DNA of 12,157 nt from Bordetella parapertussis. GTDB taxonomy: Bacteria > Pseudomonadota > Gammaproteobacteria > Burkholderiales > Burkholderiaceae_A. This document shows, one piece after another, positions 1 to 8,141 of the stretch (the stretch's first letter is position 1; every line of letters starts with the position of its first letter). Where the stretch lies: positions 1-12,157 of the forward strand of contig CAMDMC010000039.1 of NCBI GenBank assembly GCA_945901825.1, read 5' to 3'. The notes beneath the pieces were generated by a model. The model had not been told where the DNA came from. It ran no database searches and saw only the letters and a list, made by a program, of their open reading frames with translations. The translations under genes were made by a program, and so were the position numbers.

Positions 1-290
1 AGGCCGGCACAAAGCCCATCTAAACTTACACAACTGTGTTGATAGTCGGATTCCGAATGGTCTTCATAAGCGGCCTGCAGTACGGACCATTCCGCGACAA
101 GCTCATAGGCGGTCGACGAAAACGTGACTGTGTCAACCGCTCCAACACTTAACCGTGATGCGCGCTGCGGTTCGTGTCTCGAGTGGTCAAGGTGGGCAAC
201 CCCGTGCCACGCACCATAAAGATGGCTCAGCGCCACGCTGAATAAAAGCGCGATCGCTAAAAGACGTGAATGGAGACTTTTACGCGGCAT
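1..290 (-). CDS. Small His/Cys-containing exported or membrane-anchored protein, partial
   Basis: This open frame starts at ATG 288-290 on the minus strand and runs off the left edge, giving 96 complete codons. An in-frame TAG lies three codons before the ATG, so this is the first possible Met. The N-terminus is basic (MPRKSLHSR) followed by a hydrophobic stretch at about residues 9-22, which fits a signal peptide or single membrane anchor. Spaced histidines follow (H23, H29, H33, H36, H39), then cysteines at 87 and 94 in a Cys-Val-Ser-Leu-Asp-Gly-Leu-Cys context. The layout recalls small betaproteobacterial proteins of the DUF2946 kind, often found beside metal or TonB-dependent uptake genes. 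That comparison is from memory and not demonstrated. No strong ribosome binding site is visible. The function is unknown; metal binding is only a guess from the His/Cys pattern. Confidence 0.6.
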   Translation of the reverse strand, partial: MPRKSLHSRLLAIALLFSVALSHLYGAWHGVAHLDHSRHEPQRASRLSVGAVDTVTFSSTAYELVAEWSVLQAAYEDHSESDYQHSCVSLDGLCAG

Positions 291-345
291 CTTTTCAGGC
301 TACCAGATCTGTCAAGTCCGAACCCGCACATTCCTTCGCAGAGTA

Positions 346-368
346 GTTCGAGTCCCCACCGCTCGAAC
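346..368. repeat. 7-bp inverted repeat with a T-arm-like left half
   Basis: GTTCGAG (346-352) and CTCGAAC (362-368) pair perfectly across a 9-base loop. The left half continues as GTTCGAGTCCCCACC, which resembles the T arm of a tRNA, but the matching 5' T-stem is missing and no cloverleaf can be drawn around it. It could be a hairpin or a relic of an attachment site. Confidence 0.4.
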
Positions 369-515
369 CCCACATAAAACCGTGGTTTAGGCCAAACCTG
401 TTGACCTGAGCAAGACCCTCACTGTTCGACACCACAAGATCTATCCCATTAAGGTGGGGATCGTTTGAGCAGAACCGACTATATGGGGTGCGCTAGGTAC
501 CATCAACCGCATTTG

Positions 516-527
516 GGGGGTACCCCC
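516..527. repeat. Perfect 12-bp palindrome GGGGGTACCCCC
   Basis: This self-complementary 12-mer lies inside a longer G/C-run stretch (515-531). It sits about 108 bases before the start of the NPY-repeat gene. It shares the core GGTAC with a nearby site at 496-500 and with the TGGTACA repeats by the integrase. Its role is unknown; protein binding or an element end are both possible. Confidence 0.45.
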
Positions 528-574
528 GGGGTGTGTTCGGCTTAATCCGAATTTCGATGAGGGTGGGAATTACC

Positions 575-589
575 TGGTCAAATTGACCA
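575..589. promoter_or_regulatory. Operator-like 15-bp palindrome upstream of the NPY-repeat gene
   Basis: TGGTCAA-A-TTGACCA is a perfect dyad of two 7-base arms around one central base. It ends 45 bases before the ATG at 635. The size and position suit a homodimeric helix-turn-helix regulator bound at or near the promoter. No regulator gene is present in the window, so the partner is unknown. The right arm includes TTGACC, which could also serve as a -35 element, but no -10 hexamer lies at the correct spacing. Confidence 0.4.
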
Positions 590-634
590 AATAAGCCTAT
601 GGTTAGTTCTCTTATAAAAAAGGTAGGTGGCGTC

Positions 635-1033
635 ATGAAGAAAATCATTAGAGCCTCAGCTTTGTTTTTGTCGTTGGGGTTTGTCTCGGCGGCTGCGTTA
701 GCGCAAAACTGTCCGTACGATCCCAGATGCCTTAACAATCCATACGGCGCAGGCAATTAATACAAGCCTGATGGTTTGATGAATCCTTACAGTCGAAATG
801 GCAGCCCTTATAGTAACGAGAGCTGGACCAATCCCTACGCCACCAATGCGCCTAAAATTTACGATCAGCAAGGGACTTATAGAGGAAAACTCAGTTCGAA
901 TCCTTACGACCCGGACTCTATTAGCAATCCCTATGGGCGATATGGCAACCCTTACTCAGCTGAAAGCCCCAATAATTCATTCGGAGCAGGTAATCCGTAC
1001 GCTCCTCCACTTCTAATCGTGCCGAATCAGTGA
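635..1033 (+). pseudogene. Secreted Asn-Pro-Tyr-repeat protein gene interrupted by an in-frame TAA
   Basis: Reading from ATG 635 there is a clear signal peptide (residues 1-23, KKIIR, a hydrophobic core, then ALA before QN) and a start of NCPYDPRCLNNPYGAGN. Codon 42 (758-760) is TAA. The same frame then continues without further stops to TGA at 1031-1033. The continuation keeps the repeat character: NPY occurs seven times after the stop, with related SPY, YGRYG and GAGNPY units and an RGKLSSNPYDPDS block. From memory, intact proteins of this hypothetical family in proteobacteria carry the signal peptide and all repeats in one chain, so the TAA splits one gene. An AGGTGG ribosome binding site (625-630) precedes the start by four bases. 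The truncated product would be 41 residues. The part after the stop has its own ATG at 779 but no signal peptide. Function is unknown. Readthrough cannot be excluded. Confidence 0.75.
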
Positions 1034-1045
1034 GCTTTTTTCGGC
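1021..1045. terminator. Weak hairpin at the convergent junction
   Basis: GCCGAA (1021-1026) pairs with TTCGGC (1040-1045) across a 13-base loop, spanning the stop codon of the NPY-repeat gene and lying just beyond the stop of the converging hydrolase gene. Six T residues (1036-1041) run through the loop into the 3' arm instead of following the stem, so it is not a typical intrinsic terminator. It may still be the only terminator between these two genes. Confidence 0.2.
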
Positions 1046-1068
1046 GATTTGGTTCTGGCCAGTCTCTG

Positions 1069-2193
1069 CTACCTGGTCCAACCCCTAAAGAATCCATACA
1101 AATCTCGCCGTGCATCAGTGGAGTGAGCGACCATAATTTTTTCTGACTCGAGATTCACAGCGAGCATTTGCCCGCCATAACCAAGCATGAAGAATGTTGG
1201 GCTAGAGGAGTTTTTAAACCCTGTCCAAAAATAATATCCGTAACTATTGAAGGCTGGGGAAACACTATTATCCACTGGCAACTGCTCGGCGACAGCTTGC
1301 TCCATGTAATTCTTCAAACACGGGCCAAACTTCCCTTTGAGAAGATCAATCGTGTGTAACCCCAGGCGACCCCAATCTTTCTGACTTGCGGCGAAAAAAG
1401 CGTAATTGATTGGCTTATCTTCTTTATCTAAAAGCCAAAACGACGAATTTTGAAGGCCAGCATTTTTCACTAGATTTTCTTGAAAGAACTTTATCAGCGG
1501 CTTACCTGTCGCTTCTTCAATAACCAACCCCATAGCCATCAGGTTGAGGTTGTTGTACTCGAACTTATGCTCACCCTCTTTGATTTTGTTGTACTCGCTG
1601 AGTAAATCCTTAATAGACCTACGATGCATCCGTAAATCGTTACTTATCTGAGGGTCAGGATCGCCGTGCTTTAACGAGGAGCCTGCGTCCACTCCTGAGT
1701 TCATGGAGAGTAAATCCTTCAAACGAACCTTCTCGTACACAAGCCCTTTTAATTGACTCGAGTAGTCTCCAGCTGTGTCGTCAAGGCTTTTAATGGAACC
1801 AGAACAAAGCGCATAGCCTGCCAGGAGAGATGTGACAGACTTAGTCATTGAATAACCCAACAAAGCGCTAGTCTCAGGAATATCTGAGGATAACTTCTCA
1901 AACACCACCTCGCCCCTCTCTATTAAGAGAAGACCGATGTTGTGAGGTTTTTGTGCTATTTCCTCTGCTTTTTCAAGGAATGGCGACACCAATTTGGTGC
2001 CGTCGGGTAGAGCCTGAGCTGCATTTATTGGTTTGACCTCGACCGATCGAGAAGAAGACGAAATTGCCTCCTTGGAAATCCAACCAGGAGTTAACGATTG
2101 TGAGTGTGCATTCGTCAGCCCTAGGCTAGATAGCCCCAGGAAAATAATCCGGAAAAAAGATCTCTTTAGATTCGTAGACATAAAATTTTTCAT
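1069..2193 (-). CDS. Exported serine hydrolase, beta-lactamase / NylB-like fold
   Basis: This 374-residue protein belongs to the beta-lactamase-related (Pfam PF00144 type) serine hydrolases. The N-terminus (KNFMSTNLKRSFFRIIFLG then a hydrophobic stretch to about residue 32) looks like a signal peptide, so it probably acts in the periplasm. The catalytic Ser-x-x-Lys is S115-M-T-K118, inside GYSMTKSVTSLLAG. The Tyr-x-Asn motif is Y213-N-N215. Where class C enzymes have Lys-Thr-Gly, it has GYGGQ (338-342), as in 6-aminohexanoate-dimer hydrolases and relatives, so antibiotic hydrolysis is unlikely. The true substrate (ester, amide or peptide) cannot be read from the sequence. ATG 2193 is preferred over the Met at codon 5 because that one has no ribosome binding site and would shorten the signal peptide. 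The gene lies 74 bases past the integrase stop, on the same strand, and looks more AT-rich than the core genes, which suits island cargo. Confidence 0.85.
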   Translation of the reverse strand: MKNFMSTNLKRSFFRIIFLGLSSLGLTNAHSQSLTPGWISKEAISSSSRSVEVKPINAAQALPDGTKLVSPFLEKAEEIAQKPHNIGLLLIERGEVVFEKLSSDIPETSALLGYSMTKSVTSLLAGYALCSGSIKSLDDTAGDYSSQLKGLVYEKVRLKDLLSMNSGVDAGSSLKHGDPDPQISNDLRMHRRSIKDLLSEYNKIKEGEHKFEYNNLNLMAMGLVIEEATGKPLIKFFQENLVKNAGLQNSSFWLLDKEDKPINYAFFAASQKDWGRLGLHTIDLLKGKFGPCLKNYMEQAVAEQLPVDNSVSPAFNSYGYYFWTGFKNSSSPTFFMLGYGGQMLAVNLESEKIMVAHSTDARRDLYGFFRGWTR

Positions 2194-2267
2194 CTGTGAC
2201 TCGCCGTCAAGAGGTTGTAGGGACTATGTTGCTTTAAAAAGGTTTTTACGATGATAGGCATTGAATT

Positions 2268-3500
2268 TTAGTCGCTATCAAGATGGTCAGCCCACTCCTC
2301 CATTAACTCCTTGCGTCTTTCAAACAAATCTGATCTCTGGTAAGCCCTCTCCACTTCAGAGCCCACCTGGTGAGCTAAGGCGTGTTCAGCGACCACCTCG
2401 TCTCTACCTGTCTCTGACACCCAAGTCCTAAAGCTGGTCCTAAAACCATGCACCGTGATGTCCTGTCTTTTCATTCTCTTTAATACTGCCAGCATTGAAT
2501 TTGAAGTCTGAGGAATCTTCAAATCATTCGGGCTTGGAAAGACATACTTGCTCCCAGTCTCGATTGCCTCAAGAATCCTTACTGCCTGATCAGATAGCGG
2601 AACCTGAAAAGCCTTCTTCGTCTTCATTTCCTTAGCAGGAATTGACCAAACCCTTACCTTAAGATCAATGTCACTCCACTTAGCATTCAGTACTGGCTGT
2701 GTTCTCGAAGCAGTAAGAATCGTGAACTCCAGCATTCGTGCGGACAGACCGTCCCGTTTGGCTAAGTCCTTCATGAACGCAGGAACTGCTTGGTAAGGCA
2801 AGGCTGCGTGGTGACCTTCATGCTCGTCTTCTAATGCCTTATTACGCTTGAGCTTCAGAGCTGACGGGAGCAACGCATCAAGATTATTCTTCCACTGGGC
2901 TGGGTTCTCACCTGACCGAAGTCCTTTCGCCTTGGCGTAGCCAAACACCTTTTCTATGCGACCACGCACTCGACTCGCTGTCTCAGTGATCTTGTTCCAG
3001 ATGGGCTGTAGGCAAGCCAAGACATCATTCACATCACACTCAGCGATGGGCTTGCTGCCGATGATTGGAAAGATATAGTCCTCCAGCGTCGTAATGTTCT
3101 GGTTGGTGTGTTTGCTGTTCTTCCACTGGTGTTTGTTCGTCGAAAACCACTCCCTAGCGACGATTTCAAAGCTGTTGGAGGCCACCTCTTTGGCCTTTTT
3201 GTCAGCCTGCCTAGAGGCTTCTAAAGCCCTTTTCTGGGCATCTTTGTGGGCTTTTGGGTCAACGCCATTCGCAATCAAAGCGTTCTTCTCTAACGCACTC
3301 TTACGAGCCTGAGCAAGCCCATTCGTCTTAGCGTCATAGGAACCTAAACCCAGAGATGTTCGCTTGCCTTGAAACTGATAGCGATAGATCCAACGCTTCT
3401 CCAGCGACCTGGCATCAACTTCTAAGTACAGGTTGTCACCACAGGCAAGGCGTCCTGGTTCTTTACGAGCCTCGACTTGTTTGGCAGTGATCTTGGGCAT
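2268..3500 (-). CDS. int: Tyrosine-type site-specific integrase (DUF4102 / P4-like)
   Basis: This 410-residue recombinase would insert and excise the element to its left at the adjacent tRNA-Ser. The N-terminal arm-binding (DUF4102-type) domain covers about residues 1-90, with PKITAKQVEA and TSLGLGSYD. A charged linker and SAM-like core-binding domain cover about 105-215, followed by the catalytic domain. The catalytic residues are all present: R266 (TASRTQPV), a Lys in the KTKK stretch near 293-296, H351-x-x-R354 (HGFR), H377 (ALAH) and the nucleophile Y387 (AYQR). Length is normal for the family, so it looks intact. ATG 3500 is chosen because PKITAKQVEA is the usual family N-terminus and GGGGAG precedes it by five bases. 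A TTG at 3527 would add nine unlikely residues and run up to the TGGTACA repeats. It is transcribed away from the tRNA 3' end, as is common for islands. Confidence 0.93.
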   Translation of the reverse strand: MPKITAKQVEARKEPGRLACGDNLYLEVDARSLEKRWIYRYQFQGKRTSLGLGSYDAKTNGLAQARKSALEKNALIANGVDPKAHKDAQKRALEASRQADKKAKEVASNSFEIVAREWFSTNKHQWKNSKHTNQNITTLEDYIFPIIGSKPIAECDVNDVLACLQPIWNKITETASRVRGRIEKVFGYAKAKGLRSGENPAQWKNNLDALLPSALKLKRNKALEDEHEGHHAALPYQAVPAFMKDLAKRDGLSARMLEFTILTASRTQPVLNAKWSDIDLKVRVWSIPAKEMKTKKAFQVPLSDQAVRILEAIETGSKYVFPSPNDLKIPQTSNSMLAVLKRMKRQDITVHGFRTSFRTWVSETGRDEVVAEHALAHQVGSEVERAYQRSDLFERRKELMEEWADHLDSD

Positions 3501-3529
3501 AGCCGCTCCCCAACTAAGACCACTCAAAT

Positions 3530-3558
3530 GTACCAGTTTTGTACCACTTCTTGTACCA
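3530..3558 (-). repeat. Three TGGTACA-type direct repeats upstream of int
   Basis: On the plus strand TGTACCA occurs at 3530-3536, 3540-3546 and 3552-3558, that is TGGTACA three times on the int coding strand. The spacings are 10 and 12 bases, about one helical turn. They end 30 bases before the integrase ATG. Position and helical phasing suggest arm-type integrase sites or binding sites for an excisionase or autoregulator. This is an inference from layout; no such factor is visible in the window. Confidence 0.55.
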
Positions 3559-3610
3559 CCAGAGGATGCGCTGGCTAGGGATTCTCAGGGAAGACTATGG
3601 ACGCAACCAC

Positions 3611-3641
3611 CTCAAGAACCCTATAATTACTTGGTCTTGAG
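3611..3641. repeat. Inverted repeat in the int-tRNA gap
   Basis: CTCAAGA (3611-3617) pairs with TCTTGAG (3635-3641). The stem extends by CC/GG past a single bulged A, leaving a 12-base loop that contains TATAAT (3622-3627). There is no T run after either arm, so it is a poor terminator. It may be a recombination-factor site or a hairpin at the end of the tRNA transcript. Confidence 0.35.
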
Positions 3642-3642
3642 C

Positions 3643-3666
3643 CTATTGGAGAAACTATTGAGGAAA
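3643..3666. repeat. Tandem 12-base near-repeats next to the tRNA 3' end
   Basis: CTATTGGAGAAA (3643-3654) is followed directly by CTATTGAGGAAA (3655-3666), identical at 10 of 12 positions. They lie 17 bases from the tRNA CCA end, between the presumed crossover region and int. That position would suit further arm-type sites for the integrase, but chance similarity is possible for so short a repeat. Confidence 0.35.
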
Positions 3667-3682
3667 TCAGCGGAGGTAAGTA

Positions 3683-3772
<90 letters not shown>

Positions 3773-3783
3773 GCGAATCGGCG

Positions 3784-3789
3784 ATTATA
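3784..3789 (-). promoter_or_regulatory. -10 element of the tRNA-Ser promoter
   Basis: On the minus strand this is a perfect TATAAT, ending 11 bases before the tRNA 5' end, with a GC-containing discriminator (CGCCGATTCGCG) after it. No good -35 is visible at 17 bases; AAAGAG is found there. The position and match make it the best candidate for the tRNA promoter. Confidence 0.5.
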
Positions 3790-3840
3790 GCCTGCCTCTG
3801 CCCGCCCTCTTTGGCCAGGGCCTTGGTCTAAACTTCGGGC

Positions 3841-4306
3841 ATGCAAGCAATTTCTCAAGCGACGCTGAGACGAATTCAAGGGCTGGGCTACGGTGGCCTT
3901 GTTCCCTTTATAGGACTGGCTCTTTTGGTGGTCTGGCCCCCCGGCCCCAACTGGCAGGCCTTTGCCACAGAAGGGCTTGGGCTCTACGCGGTCACCATAT
4001 TAACTTTTGTGGGGGCTGTTTCGTGGGGAATTGCACTGGCGGACCCCCAGCTTAACGACAGCCAAAGGGCGAGGCTTCTTTACTTCAGCGTCTTGCCGTC
4101 GCTTGTCACCTGGCTTGTCTGGATGACCTTAGTAGGCAGCGCGCAGCTTATGGCGTTTACCGCGCTCACCCTAATTGTTTTTTTGGTGGATCGTATGCAC
4201 GGGCGGGCCCTTGGCTGGCCAGCAACATGGCTTCGACTGCGTCAACACCTTAGCCTTACGGTGGGCTTGTGTCTGCTACTTGCAGCAACCGCGCTTAACC
4301 TTGGCC

Positions 4307-4317
<11 letters not shown>
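3841..4317 (+). CDS. DUF3429-type small integral membrane protein
   Basis: This 158-residue protein is almost entirely hydrophobic. Membrane segments are visible at about residues 19-33, 47-67, 80-97, 98-116 and 134-155. The segment GLYAVTILTFVGAVSWGIAL, with the Phe-x-Gly-x-x-x-Trp-Gly pattern, matches my memory of the DUF3429 family. The biochemical role is unknown. ATG 3841 is the first possible start after an in-frame TAA at 3829-3831. It has no obvious ribosome binding site, so the start is probable rather than certain. The gene diverges from tRNA-Ser across 68 bases and overlaps the next gene by 11 bases, which suggests one transcript with coupled translation. Confidence 0.8.
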
Positions 4318-6720
<2,403 letters not shown>

Positions 6721-6756
6721 TTAGCTTGTGCCGCAGTCCGAATGGGGGTTAGCTCT

Positions 6757-8130
6757 TTAGTTGCGACGACGTAATTCAGCAAGTTTTTCTGCCATTTTAC
6801 TTTCAAGGCCACGCGGCACCGGCGAATAGAAAATGGGGGGCTTGAACACCGCATCGGGAAAGTAGCGCTGACCGGCCGAGAAGGCATCGGGCTCATCGTG
6901 GCTGTAGCGATAGTCCGCCCCATGACCCATACTTTTTGCAAGACGGGTGGGTGCATTGCGAAGGTGGTTGGGTACGGGCATTGAGCCCTGCTCTTGCACA
7001 TAACGCTGAGCGGACTTCCATGCGGTGTAGACAGCATTACTTTTTGCAGCCACCGCCAGAAACACGGTGGCCTGGGCCAAAGCAAGCTCGCCTTCAGGCG
7101 AACCCAGACGCTCGTAGGCCTGAGCGGCCTCAAGGCATAAGGTCAGTGCTCGCGGGTCAGCAAGGCCTATGTCCTCGCTTGCCATACGAATAAGCCGACG
7201 TGCAATGTAACGAGGGTCGGCACCCCCATCAAGCATGCGAGCAAGCCAGTAAAGGCTGGCATCGGGATCGCTTCCACGCACGGATTTATGCAGCGCAGAA
7301 ATCTGATCGTAGAAGGCGTCGCCCCCTTTATCAAACTGGCGCTGCAAGGCAGGCAGCATGGCCTGAAGGGCTTCGATGCCAAGCGGCTTGGGCTGACAAG
7401 CCCCATCAGTGGAAGGGGCGGCTGCAGCGGTATTGCCCTCGTGGTCCTCATCCTCGCCCTGCTTGGCCTGAACCTGGGCCAACATTTCAAGAAGGTTCAG
7501 AAGCTTTCGACCATCACCATCTGCCGTGGCAATAAGCAGCGCCTGTGCGTCCTCAGACAGCAGAGGGGCGGCATGTTCAAGCGCCTCAAGACCTCGTAGA
7601 AGAATCTGGCTTAAATCATTCGCACTTAACGATTCCAACCGGAAGACCTGGGCCCGAGACAACAACGCGGAGTTCACCTCAAAGCCAGGGTTCTCGGTGG
7701 TTGCACCAACGAAGACAAAAAGACCAGACTCCACATGCGGCAAGAAAGCATCTTGCTGAGACTTATTAAACCGGTGAACTTCATCAACGAAGACAACAAC
7801 CCGCTCGCCCTGCCCTTGCCAAAGCTCGGCCTGAGCCACGGCCTCACGAATCTCTTTAACGCCCGAGAGCACGGCCGATAGGCTAAGCATCCGGGCATTC
7901 ACAGCCTGAGCCAAGAGCCTTGCCAGGGTGGTCTTGCCAACCCCAGGCGGCCCCCAGAGAATCATGGAGGGTAACCTTTGAAGCTGGGCTGCGCGCGTTA
8001 AGGGCCCTTGGGGACCGAGCAAGTGCTGCTGCCCAACAACCTGATGAAGCCGCTGCGGGCGCAGCCTTTCAGCAAGAGGCGGTGCGGTGGTCTGCATGAG
8101 CCCCATCGGCGTCTGGTACACAGGGAGCAT
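6757..8130 (-). CDS. rarA: Replication-associated recombination protein A (AAA+ ATPase)
   Basis: RarA (MgsA) is a clamp-loader-like AAA+ ATPase acting at stalled replication forks, and in E. coli it interacts with SSB. In 457 residues it shows PLAERLRP and VVGQQHLLGP (18-40), Walker A GPPGVGKT (60-67), Walker B VVVFVDEVHRF (111-121), sensor 1 GATTENP (142-148), the Arg finger in LLSRAQVF (R159) and sensor 2 GDGRKLLNLLE. The C-terminal tetramerisation part contains YDQISALHKSVRGSDPDASLYW in two conserved blocks. A low-complexity acidic/Ala-rich stretch (about 224-249) looks like a lineage-specific insertion. ATG 8130 is reported because it is the first start, 11 bases after the lolA stop. ATG 8097 (MQTTAPPLAERLRP) fits the family N-terminus better and has a weak GGGG before it, so the true start may be there. 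Confidence 0.95.
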   Translation of the reverse strand: MLPVYQTPMGLMQTTAPPLAERLRPQRLHQVVGQQHLLGPQGPLTRAAQLQRLPSMILWGPPGVGKTTLARLLAQAVNARMLSLSAVLSGVKEIREAVAQAELWQGQGERVVVFVDEVHRFNKSQQDAFLPHVESGLFVFVGATTENPGFEVNSALLSRAQVFRLESLSANDLSQILLRGLEALEHAAPLLSEDAQALLIATADGDGRKLLNLLEMLAQVQAKQGEDEDHEGNTAAAAPSTDGACQPKPLGIEALQAMLPALQRQFDKGGDAFYDQISALHKSVRGSDPDASLYWLARMLDGGADPRYIARRLIRMASEDIGLADPRALTLCLEAAQAYERLGSPEGELALAQATVFLAVAAKSNAVYTAWKSAQRYVQEQGSMPVPNHLRNAPTRLAKSMGHGADYRYSHDEPDAFSAGQRYFPDAVFKPPIFYSPVPRGLESKMAEKLAELRRRN

Positions 8131-8141
8131 GAACTGCAGCG

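Larger units (their letters stand above)
291..634. other. Gene-free gap rich in inverted repeats
   Basis: I see no convincing coding frame in these 344 bases. They do contain a series of short inverted repeats: GTTCGAG/CTCGAAC (346-368), GGTTT(A)GG/CCAAACC (384-398), ATCCCA/TGGGGAT with one extra G (443-461), GGGGGTACCCCC (516-527) and TGGTCAA-A-TTGACCA (575-589). The right end must carry the promoter of the gene starting at 635. I could not pick a clean -35/-10 pair: TTGACC at 583-588 lies too far from the AT-rich TTATAA at 612-617. The gap may also hold the far junction of the integrated element, but no tRNA 3'-end copy is recognisable. Confidence 0.6.

Noticed and set aside
493..756. Minus-strand open frame of 87 codons
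   Set aside because: It crosses the signal-peptide part of the NPY-repeat gene and the palindrome-rich gap, has no ribosome binding site and no recognisable domain.
776..1033. NPY-repeat part as an independent gene from ATG 779
   Set aside because: It continues in frame from the signal peptide at 635 across one TAA and lacks its own signal peptide or convincing ribosome binding site, so it is treated as the second half of one broken gene.
1..3660. Second copy of the tRNA-Ser 3' end as the distal attachment site
   Set aside because: I scanned for the T-arm and acceptor sequence on both strands and found only partial T-loop-like matches, so no site is claimed.
4175..4306. Longer oxidoreductase start at 4175
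   Set aside because: The added 44 residues are the out-of-frame reading of the DUF3429 membrane protein gene and lie before the FAD-binding strand.
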